From contig JACRAA010000201.1 of assembly GCA_016213595.1 (NCBI GenBank), positions 1 to 5,087 on the forward strand: 5,087 bases of DNA. The letters are read 5' to 3'. The DNA is from Actinomycetota bacterium (GTDB taxonomy: Bacteria; Actinomycetota; Actinomycetes; Propionibacteriales; Propionibacteriaceae). Positions 1-5,087 of this stretch are shown here, one piece after another. A model generated the notes under the pieces. It was not told the origin of the DNA. It ran no database searches and saw only the letters and a program-made list of their open reading frames with translations. The translations under genes and the position numbers were made by a program. The number at the start of each line of letters is the position of its first letter. Positions within the stretch are counted from its first letter, which is position 1.

Positions 1-2258
1 GTGGCCGGGGCGGCGCTGCCAAAGCCGACGAGGTCTGCCGGTCCGTCGACCCTGATCGTGACCCGCTCGTCCGCGAGCATCTCGCGGATGCCCTCTTCGT
101 CGGCGATGTGGACGGAGATGAATGCCAGGTCTGCGCCGTCTGCGGCGAGGGTGGCCGATTCGGTCGACAGCTGCAAGGTAGTGGCCCGCTGGGCGGACCG
201 CAGGCTCGATTCGGAAACGGGTCGCCCGTCGCGGTAGCCGGTCGCAGTGAGGGTTCCCGGCTCGTACGGGACGCGGAAGCGGGTGATGTGGCGGTTCTTC
301 CTCCTCGTCCTCTTGCTTCCGACACGGCGCCCGTTCAGTCGGAGCTCGACGGCGTCGTCTGCCGAGTACACCTCGATCTCGGCCGTGCGTCCCTCAGCCC
401 CGCGCCACGACCAGCTCTCCACAGCGTCGGAGGACCGCCATGCCGACCGCACCATCGGCAGGCCGCTGCGATCGAGGGGCCGAACGGCTATCGCGGGAGC
501 CGCGAGGGTGCCCCATGCCGCTTGGGCGAGGCGAAGTGAGACGTCTGGCTCGCCGGTGAGGTCGAACATTCCCGGACCGGCGACAAGATGGGGATAGGGC
601 TTGAGAAGGCCTGAACGCTTCCCGGCCACCCATACGGCGACGCCTGCCTCGCCGAGGTACTCCCAGCCGGCCCAGACGAAGTCGCCGATCACCGCGGGGT
701 AGCGCTGCACGAGCTCCCAGGCGCGCGCTACATCTCCCGGTAGTGTCTCGGTGCCCAGGATCACCCGATCGGGATAGCGCCGGACGTCGCCTTGGTAGCG
801 GGCCAGGCCGTAGTTGTAGCCCGCCACGTCGACCTTGGCGAAGCCCTCGCGCGATGCTCTGTCCGCCACAGGTAGCCGGGAGGCCAGGCTCATCATGCGA
901 CCTATGTGATTGATCATGACGTTGGCTTCAGTACTGCCCGCCATCGTCCCCTTGTGAGCCTCTTCCTTGTAGGGCGAGGCGTTCAACGCGACCATCGCGT
1001 TGAGAAACAGGTTGGTCGCCAGAGTGACCGGTCGCTCGGGATCGAGCTGATGGAGGTGGGCCGTGATCTCCCCGGCGAGCGCGACGCCGTCGGGAGTCGC
1101 CGTCTCGGGGATCTCATTCCCGATGGCATACATGACCACGCACGCCCGGTTGCGGTCCTTCGCGACCAGGCGGGCCGCGTCATCGCGCCACGTCTCGCGA
1201 AAGCGGTACGCGAAGTCATGTGCGGACTTGGACACGAACCAGTAGTCGGCCAGCTCGTCGAGCACGTACATGCCAAGTTCGTCGCACGCGTCCAGAAGGT
1301 GGCGCGACATGGGATTGTGGGCACTGCGGATGGCGTTGAAGCCCGCCTCTTTGAGCAGTCGGATGCGACGGTACTCCGCCGCGCGGTGAGTGGCAGCGCC
1401 CAGTATCCCGTTGTCGTGGTGGATGCATGCGCCCTTGAGAAGGACTGTACGTCCGTTGATCCTGAGGCCGTCTTTGGCGTCGACGGAGATCGTGCGCAGG
1501 CCGATGCGCTCGTGACGCACGTCCAGAATGCTCCCGTCGGCCTCAAGACGGACCTGCAAGTCGTAGAGATGGGGGTTGTCGGAACTCCAGAGACGGGCTT
1601 CCGGCACCGACAACCGCACGCCGGCGCTAGCGGTGGGAGCAGCCGCTGAGGCGACGAGGAGCCCGTCCGAGAACAGCTCCGCGATGACACTGATGTGGTT
1701 CAAGGGCGTCGTCACCTCGACGCCGACCTCCACGATCGCGCCCATCGGACCCACAAGGGTCGTACGTACGCTGAGCCCATCCTCCCCGATGTGGGATGTA
1801 GGCCGCACAACGATGTGGACCGGTCGGTACAGCCCCGACCCCGGGTACCACCTGCCCGACGGCTGGAGGCTGTTGTCGACCACGACCCGGATCTCGTTGT
1901 CGAGGCCCCACCGGAGAAGGTCGCCGATAGGAAGCTCCTGCTCGACGTACCCACTGCGGATCATTCCTGCCTCGACGTCGTTGATGAACACGGTCGAGTC
2001 GCCCTGGACCCCCTCGAAGCGAAGCGCGACGACCTCGTCCCGCATCGACGAGTCGGCGAACCAGCCCGTTCGATACTCGTAGCGCCCACCCTCGAACCAC
2101 GCCGTGTCCGCGCCGCCGGGGTTGTGATCTGCGCGGCCTGCGCGGATCATCGCGTCGTGCGGAAGCCGAACGGGCACGGAAAGACCCTCATCCGCGGCAC
2201 GGAAGCTCCACGCCTCGAGGGTGATCACGGAGGTCCCGGCGGTGGCAACAGTCGTCAT
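1..2258 (-). CDS. Glycoside hydrolase family 2 enzyme (beta-galactosidase-like, DUF4982 type), C-terminus cut off by the window edge
   Basis: A retaining exo-glycosidase removing a terminal beta-linked sugar, probably in the cytoplasm since no signal peptide is visible. An uninterrupted frame of 752 codons runs from ATG at 2258 (preceded by AGGAG) off the left edge. Visible parts: an N-terminal jelly-roll sugar-binding domain (about 10-150, with LPHD at 32-35 and GGRYEYR at 57-63); an Ig-like domain (about 155-255); a TIM barrel (about 260-590) with KGACIHHDNG at 275-284, IRSAHNP at 310-316, and the acid/base Glu382 in YAIGNE (bases 1113-1115). By family comparison Glu504 in LGTETLPG (747-749) is the nucleophile. 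GDFVWAGWEYLGEAG (525-539) closes the barrel. A DUF4982-like domain follows (about 608-685, with VELRLNGRRVG and VPYEPGTL), then the start of another Ig-like domain (from about 690). Such proteins usually run about 800 residues or more, so only a short tail is missing. Substrate is unresolved: galactoside, glucuronide or another beta-glycoside are possible. It is divergent from the LacI-type gene, which probably represses it. Confidence 0.95.
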   Translation of the reverse strand, partial: MTTVATAGTSVITLEAWSFRAADEGLSVPVRLPHDAMIRAGRADHNPGGADTAWFEGGRYEYRTGWFADSSMRDEVVALRFEGVQGDSTVFINDVEAGMIRSGYVEQELPIGDLLRWGLDNEIRVVVDNSLQPSGRWYPGSGLYRPVHIVVRPTSHIGEDGLSVRTTLVGPMGAIVEVGVEVTTPLNHISVIAELFSDGLLVASAAAPTASAGVRLSVPEARLWSSDNPHLYDLQVRLEADGSILDVRHERIGLRTISVDAKDGLRINGRTVLLKGACIHHDNGILGAATHRAAEYRRIRLLKEAGFNAIRSAHNPMSRHLLDACDELGMYVLDELADYWFVSKSAHDFAYRFRETWRDDAARLVAKDRNRACVVMYAIGNEIPETATPDGVALAGEITAHLHQLDPERPVTLATNLFLNAMVALNASPYKEEAHKGTMAGSTEANVMINHIGRMMSLASRLPVADRASREGFAKVDVAGYNYGLARYQGDVRRYPDRVILGTETLPGDVARAWELVQRYPAVIGDFVWAGWEYLGEAGVAVWVAGKRSGLLKPYPHLVAGPGMFDLTGEPDVSLRLAQAAWGTLAAPAIAVRPLDRSGLPMVRSAWRSSDAVESWSWRGAEGRTAEIEVYSADDAVELRLNGRRVGSKRTRRKNRHITRFRVPYEPGTLTATGYRDGRPVSESSLRSAQRATTLQLSTESATLAADGADLAFISVHIADEEGIREMLADERVTIRVDGPADLVGFGSAAPA

Positions 2259-2265
2259 TGTCCTG

Positions 2266-2270
2266 CTCCT
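2266..2270 (-). promoter_or_regulatory. Ribosome binding site of the GH2 gene
   Basis: On the minus strand AGGAG lies 7 bases before the ATG at 2258. No in-frame start with a comparable site lies upstream, and the protein aligns with GH2 enzymes soon after this methionine, so this site fixes the start. Confidence 0.85.
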
Positions 2271-2272
2271 CG

Positions 2273-2291
2273 GCTCTCTCTCGTAGAGAGC
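2273..2291 (-). repeat. Short inverted repeat in the GH2 leader
   Basis: A CT/GA-rich inverted repeat can pair in two registers: GCTCTC (2273-2278) with GAGAGC (2286-2291), or CTCTCT (2276-2281) with AGAGAG (2285-2290) around a 3-base loop. In the mRNA of the GH2 gene it would form a small hairpin just upstream of the ribosome binding site. It may be leader structure, a second protein site, or simply a low-complexity stretch; there is no evidence to choose. Confidence 0.35.
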
Positions 2292-2313
2292 GACGGATGT
2301 AGAAGATCACATC

Positions 2314-2331
2314 GATTGTCACGTGTCAATC
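2314..2331. promoter_or_regulatory. Operator-like palindrome 1, probable LacI-family site
   Basis: GATTGTCACGTGTCAATC is an 18-bp palindrome with 8 of 9 base pairs matching; the one mismatch is T2319/T2326. The centre is a CpG step between 2322 and 2323. LacI/GalR proteins bind palindromes of about this length and insert a hinge-helix leucine at a central CpG, and the divergent regulator has such a leucine. The site overlaps the TTGACA of the GH2 promoter, as expected for repression. That the neighbouring regulator binds here is inference. Confidence 0.65.
2324..2329 (-). promoter_or_regulatory. Probable -35 element (TTGACA) of the GH2 promoter
   Basis: The minus strand reads a perfect TTGACA here, about 65 bases before the GH2 start codon. 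With a 17-base spacer the -10 hexamer would be TCTTCT (2306-2301), a poor match to TATAAT, so the -10 and the transcription start are uncertain. The hexamer lies inside the first CACGTG palindrome, so a repressor bound there would directly block RNA polymerase. Confidence 0.45.
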
Positions 2332-2344
2332 CGTGGATCGCCTC

Positions 2345-2362
2345 TATTGCCACGTGTTAACT
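2345..2362. promoter_or_regulatory. Operator-like palindrome 2, second copy
   Basis: TATTGCCACGTGTTAACT shares 13 of the 16 core positions (2346-2361) with palindrome 1 in the same orientation, and has the same CACGTG centre. Its own symmetry is weaker, being TTG-C-CACGTG-T-TAA with imperfect flanks. Its centre is 31 bp from that of palindrome 1, close to three helical turns. It lies 12 bases before the ribosome binding site of the LacI-type gene, so binding could repress that gene (autoregulation) and help occupancy at palindrome 1. Confidence 0.55.
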
Positions 2363-2373
2363 TGTGGCGGAAC

Positions 2374-2382
2374 GAGAGGAGG
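2374..2382 (+). promoter_or_regulatory. Ribosome binding site that sets the LacI-type start
   Basis: GAGAGGAGG lies 8 bases before ATG at 2391. The frame is also open to a GTG at 2364, but that start would place this strong site inside the coding sequence and add nine residues (MAEREEALS) ahead of the usual LacI N-terminus. ATG 2391 is therefore preferred. Confidence 0.9.
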
Positions 2383-2390
2383 CCCTATCG

Positions 2391-3374
2391 ATGACGAGTA
2401 GTGCCGACGTAGCGAGCCACGCCGGAGTGTCTCGCTCCACCGTGAGCCAGATCCTCAACGGACACGATCACCGGTTCACGCCAGACATGGTGCTGCGGGT
2501 CCGCCAGGCCGCCGAGGATCTGGGGTACAGACCCTCCGTCGCGGGCCGAACACTCGTACGTGGCACGAGCGACATCGTCATCACGCTGATCCCCGACGTC
2601 ACGATCGGCCCACCCCTTCGTGAACTCATCGACCTGATCACACAAGAGCTCGCCACGGCGGGGTACACCAACCTTCTACGGCTCGCATCGACCGGCGCAT
2701 CCTTCGAAGACGCGGTGCTCGGACTCAGACCCATGGGAGTTGTCAGCCTCGCACCGCTCTCTCCTGACCAGCGGACGCGCCTTGAAGCCCAGAACGTGCG
2801 AGTGGTGGAGCAGTCGCTCGAGGTACAGATCGCCATCGATGGGGCGATCGGTCGCCTGCAGGCCGCACACCTCGGACGCATGGGATACAGCCGGATCGCC
2901 GCCGCGATGCCGCTGATCCCTCGCGAGCTCCCTTTCGCGACAGCCCGAGCGCAGGGGGTCCGCGACTGGTGCGAAGCTGAGGGCGTCCAAGTTGTGGACA
3001 CCCTCCACATCGACATGGCACGGGGAGCGATGTCCCACCCGACGACGATGTTCGGACACGCTCAACTCGGCGTCGCCGCCTACAACGACGATGTGGCAAT
3101 GGCTGTGGTTGGAGCGGCCAGCAAGGCGGGCTTGCGCGTGCCCGCCGACATCGGTGTCATCGGCGTCGACAACGCCGACTTCGGTGGCGTCTCGTCACCA
3201 ACCCTGTCGACGATCAAGCTCGACCTGGCACTGAGCAGCCACGCGATCGTGGAGGCACTCGTTCGAGGTGATGGGCTGCCGACCAGCTCCTTGGAGGACC
3301 TCTCGCGGCAGTTCACCGTGATCCAGGGCGAGAGCAGTGCTCTCACCCCCAGCGGGCGACGCCCCAACCATTGA
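2391..3374 (+). CDS. LacI/GalR-family transcriptional repressor
   Basis: A DNA-binding, sugar-responsive regulator of 327 residues, the usual length for the family. The N-terminal helix-turn-helix spans about residues 4-24 (SADVASHAGVSRSTVSQILN), with Arg15, Ser16 and Gln20 at positions that normally read the operator. A hinge helix follows (YRPSVAGRTL, 46-55), Leu55 being the residue that intercalates at the operator centre in LacI and PurR. The rest is a periplasmic-binding-protein-like effector and dimerisation domain from about residue 60, with the family signatures ARAQGVRDW, AYNDDVA, GLRVPADIGVIGVDN and PTLSTIKLD. The end (SSALTPSGRRPNH) is a short polar tail. The gene is divergent from the GH2 gene across a 132-bp region with two candidate operators, and convergent with the GH78 gene. 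Likely role: repressing the GH2 gene and perhaps itself and other nearby genes until a sugar inducer binds. The effector cannot be read from the sequence, and I know no specific named orthologue. Confidence 0.96.
   Translation: MTSSADVASHAGVSRSTVSQILNGHDHRFTPDMVLRVRQAAEDLGYRPSVAGRTLVRGTSDIVITLIPDVTIGPPLRELIDLITQELATAGYTNLLRLASTGASFEDAVLGLRPMGVVSLAPLSPDQRTRLEAQNVRVVEQSLEVQIAIDGAIGRLQAAHLGRMGYSRIAAAMPLIPRELPFATARAQGVRDWCEAEGVQVVDTLHIDMARGAMSHPTTMFGHAQLGVAAYNDDVAMAVVGAASKAGLRVPADIGVIGVDNADFGGVSSPTLSTIKLDLALSSHAIVEALVRGDGLPTSSLEDLSRQFTVIQGESSALTPSGRRPNH
3330..3344 (+). repeat. Perfect inverted repeat near the 3' end of the LacI-type gene
   Basis: GAGAGCAGTGCTCTC can fold into a 6-bp stem with a 3-base loop. 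It sits inside the coding sequence, 27 bases before the stop codon. No T-run follows, so it is not a standard intrinsic terminator. Confidence 0.3.
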
Positions 3375-3684
3375 CTTCTGCAGTAGCCAACAGCCTTCCC
3401 ATCGCGCTCCATAGGGACGAGCCGGGCCGGATACGACCGCAGAGACTCATGCTCGATGCGGGCACCTGCGCGAACCGGTCAGTGAGTAGAGCGTCGATGA
3501 CCAGGGTGATGAACCAGAACGCAACGGAGTGCTCTGTGGATCTCAGTGCGAGTAGACCGAGATTCGCGCAATGCCAGCGGCGGGCACGCGGGTCGGGATG
3601 GGGCGACCGAGAAGCAGTGGCGCAATCGATGAGTCCGGCGCATGCAGGCGCAACCGGGCCTTCAGATCGTGTGTCTCAGGCGCC
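3375..3684. other. Gap between convergent LacI-type and GH78 genes
   Basis: This 310-bp stretch separates the two stop codons. Its right part (3543-3684) carries a minus-strand reading frame with coding-like composition, listed separately. In the left part (3375-3542) I find no convincing gene, promoter, RNA or strong terminator. The only pairings seen are weak: GGTCA (3477-3481) with TGACC (3498-3502), and ATCTC (3540-3544) with GAGAT (3559-3563). Neither has a T-rich tail. Confidence 0.6.
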
Positions 3685-3707
3685 TTAGGGGGCTTGGCGG
3701 GGGCCAT
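3543..3707 (-). CDS. Possible small gene or displaced C-terminal tail after the GH78 gene
   Basis: A frame from ATG 3707 to TGA 3543 would encode 54 residues (61 if it starts at ATG 3728), overlapping the last 23 or 44 bases of the GH78 gene in another frame. Neither start has more than a weak AGG as ribosome binding site. Beyond the GH78 stop, 35 of 47 codons end in G or C, and the sequence (LLLGRPIPTRVPAAGIARIS near its end) resembles the last beta strands of an enzyme C-terminus rather than random translation. I do not recognise a family. Three explanations fit: a translationally coupled small protein, the remnant of a decayed gene, or the true end of the GH78 protein separated by a single-base indel in one of two runs of five G (3688-3692, 3699-3703). 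It may also be chance. Confidence 0.25.
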   Translation of the reverse strand: MAPAKPPKAPETHDLKARLRLHAPDSSIAPLLLGRPIPTRVPAAGIARISVYSH

Positions 3708-5087
3708 TGCCTGGCGTGGTGAAGACATGAGCGCCTGGCTTCACGACATGGGTGATGCCACCGAACGGGACGACGCCGCTGGCGCCTGGGGGCACCTCGA
3801 CTTCGAGACGAATGCCGTCACTCGTCCGGCTCCAGGCGCTCGAGGCGTCACCGTACGGCGTTCCGACTCGGACCGATGCGGAGTCCAGCTGCTCGGTGAG
3901 TGCCGGTGCGAACCGGATCTCCCGGTAGCCGGGCGCCATCGGGGCGAGGCCCGCGACGTACTCCTGCAAGAACCGTGCCACTCCGCCGAGCGCGTAGTGG
4001 TTGTGCGAATCGCGAGCATTGCCGTTGGCGTCGTATCCTCGCCAGCTCTCCCACATGGTTGTGGCGCCTTGTTCGATCTGGGCGAGCCACGACGGTTGCG
4101 TCGTCTGAAACAGGAGGCGGTACGCGACGTCGGGATGGCCGGCGTCGACCAGAACGGGCAGCAGCAGCGAGGTGCTGAGGAAGCCGGTGCCGAGGTGCCC
4201 CTCCGCATGATCGATGAGCTCGACGAGGCGGCCGGCGGCGAGAGCACGCTCCTCGACAAGGAGCAGGTCGAAGGCCAAGGCCCGGACGTAGTCGTCCTGC
4301 TTGTCCTCGCCGATCCTGGCGCCATCCGACCGGACGAACGCCGCTCGCCAAGCCCGGCGCACGTCATCGGCGAGCCCACCGTAGTGTTCAGCGTCGGCCT
4401 TCATTCCGAGCACGCCGGCCATCTCGCCGAGCAACGCTGTCGACCGGGCGAAGTAGGCCGTCGCGACGACTGCCGGCGGGCGGAGCATGTTCCGCTGCCA
4501 TTCGTTGATGCCTTCCTCGCCTGCTCGAAGCCACTCTCCCCAGTGGTATCCGGAGTCGAGGATGTACCGGCCGTGGTCACCGTAACGAGAACCTGACAGT
4601 GGGGTCGGACCAGTGCTGGCGGCGGCCCGAGTAAGGTGATCGACCCATTTCCTCGCGCTCGGATACTGGTCCCGGAGCACAGCCACATCGCCAAGGTACT
4701 GATAGAGGGTCCAGGGCAGGATGACCATGACATCGCCCCAGCCGACCGAGCCGCTGACGTCAGAATGGAACTGGTTAGCCTGACCGAGATGCTGCTCACT
4801 GGGGATGTAGGGCGGAATGCGTCCGTCCGCATACTGTTCAACGGCAGCGTTGCGTAGATAGCGGCGCAGGAAGTTGTCGGCAGCGACGAGCTGTACGGCA
4901 GTCGAGCCGAAGACCTGGAGATCGCCGGTCCATCCCGAGCGTTCGCGCTGGGGGCAGTCGGTGGCGGTGTCTGTGAAGTTGGACCGGAGAGACCAGCGGG
5001 CGTTGCTCCACAGCCGTTCAAGGCGGGCGTCAGATGCAGAGAAGGCGGATGTGTAGGGCGTGTCGGTGGACAACACGATGCCCTCCA
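3685..5087 (-). CDS. GH78 alpha-L-rhamnosidase, C-terminal part (5' end beyond the window)
   Basis: An inverting exo-enzyme that releases terminal alpha-L-rhamnose from plant glycosides or polysaccharides. The frame is open to the right edge (reading E-G-I before the GTG at 5076), so that GTG is an internal Val, not the start. About 467 residues are visible; family members are usually 850-1050, so the N-terminal beta-sandwich domains are missing. Numbering from Val 5076, the (alpha/alpha)6 barrel covers about 10-370. It has the signature DCPQRERSGWTGD at 40-52 (bases 4921-4959), which holds the acidic residues known from RhaB-type enzymes: Asp40, Glu45 (general acid by comparison) and Asp52. 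Also visible are GWGDVMVILPWTLYQYLGD, the motif ATTMWESW with Glu343 (4048-4050) as probable general base, and SHNHYALGGV. A C-terminal beta-sandwich (about 370-455) follows, with PGYREIRFAPAL. All catalytic landmarks of the visible part are intact. Cell location cannot be judged without the N-terminus. It ends with TAA and is convergent with the LacI-type gene. Confidence 0.95.
   Translation of the reverse strand, partial: EGIVLSTDTPYTSAFSASDARLERLWSNARWSLRSNFTDTATDCPQRERSGWTGDLQVFGSTAVQLVAADNFLRRYLRNAAVEQYADGRIPPYIPSEQHLGQANQFHSDVSGSVGWGDVMVILPWTLYQYLGDVAVLRDQYPSARKWVDHLTRAAASTGPTPLSGSRYGDHGRYILDSGYHWGEWLRAGEEGINEWQRNMLRPPAVVATAYFARSTALLGEMAGVLGMKADAEHYGGLADDVRRAWRAAFVRSDGARIGEDKQDDYVRALAFDLLLVEERALAAGRLVELIDHAEGHLGTGFLSTSLLLPVLVDAGHPDVAYRLLFQTTQPSWLAQIEQGATTMWESWRGYDANGNARDSHNHYALGGVARFLQEYVAGLAPMAPGYREIRFAPALTEQLDSASVRVGTPYGDASSAWSRTSDGIRLEVEVPPGASGVVPFGGITHVVKPGAHVFTTPGNGPRQAP

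Noticed and set aside
648..657. Possible frameshift or breakage in the GH2 gene, because several short minus-strand frames tile this region
   Set aside because: Direct translation from 2258 to the window edge gives 752 codons with no stop and all GH2 motifs in order, so the gene is intact as far as visible.
906..1649. Plus-strand open frame of 247 codons opposite the GH2 gene
   Set aside because: It lies antisense to a GH2 coding sequence with intact motifs and has no recognisable domain. Long antisense frames are expected in high-GC genes.
983..1690. Minus-strand frame of 235 codons within the GH2 gene, in another register
   Set aside because: It is rich in Ser, Arg and Thr without a domain, while the GH2 frame continues uninterrupted through the whole interval.
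1695..2360. Plus-strand frame of 221 codons running through the GH2 5' end and the operators
   Set aside because: It is antisense to the GH2 N-terminal domain, runs through the divergent control region, and has no family signature.
2364..2390. GTG at 2364 as an earlier start of the LacI-type gene
   Set aside because: It would put the strong GAGAGGAGG site inside the gene and has no good ribosome binding site of its own. The family N-terminus fits ATG 2391.
3371..3688. Plus-strand frame of 105 codons after the LacI-type gene
   Set aside because: It overlaps the LacI-type stop, lacks a ribosome binding site, and has an unusual Arg/Ser/Cys-containing composition without any motif.
3571..4596. 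Plus-strand frame of 341 codons opposite the GH78 gene
   Set aside because: It is antisense to the GH78 catalytic domain, whose motifs and conserved residues are all in the minus-strand frame. The composition is that of a shadow frame.
5074..5076. GTG at 5076 as the start of the rhamnosidase
   Set aside because: The frame stays open to the right edge, and GH78 proteins have several further domains before this point, so this codon is an internal valine.

Overview
The window comes from a high-GC bacterium, most likely an actinomycete. The coding sequences favour G or C at third positions, both visible gene starts have strong GGAGG-type ribosome binding sites, and the GH2, GH78 and LacI-type proteins read like those of Micrococcales or Streptomyces-like genomes. 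That placement is inference from style; there is no rRNA or marker gene here.

The layout is simple. Positions 1-2258 (minus) hold almost all of a glycoside hydrolase family 2 enzyme of the beta-galactosidase-like type with a DUF4982 domain; its C-terminus runs off the left edge. Positions 2259-2390 are a compact divergent control region with two related CACGTG-centred palindromes spaced 31 bp apart, one of them covering a TTGACA -35 element for the GH2 gene. Positions 2391-3374 (plus) encode a full-length LacI/GalR-family repressor. Positions 3375-3684 are a gap between convergent genes, without a clear terminator, in which a short minus-strand reading frame looks partly coding. Positions 3685-5087 (minus) hold the C-terminal half of a GH78 alpha-L-rhamnosidase that enters from the right edge.

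Together this looks like part of a sugar-responsive glycoside-degradation locus. The rhamnosidase would remove terminal alpha-L-rhamnose, the GH2 enzyme would remove a second sugar (galactose, glucuronate or similar), and the LacI-type protein would repress the GH2 promoter, and probably its own, until an inducing sugar appears. No transporter or sugar-catabolic gene lies inside the window, so the substrate cannot be fixed. I see no mobile element, CRISPR array, tRNA or rRNA. The genes belong to well-known families; the parts most worth a second look are the paired operators and the reading frame just after the GH78 stop.
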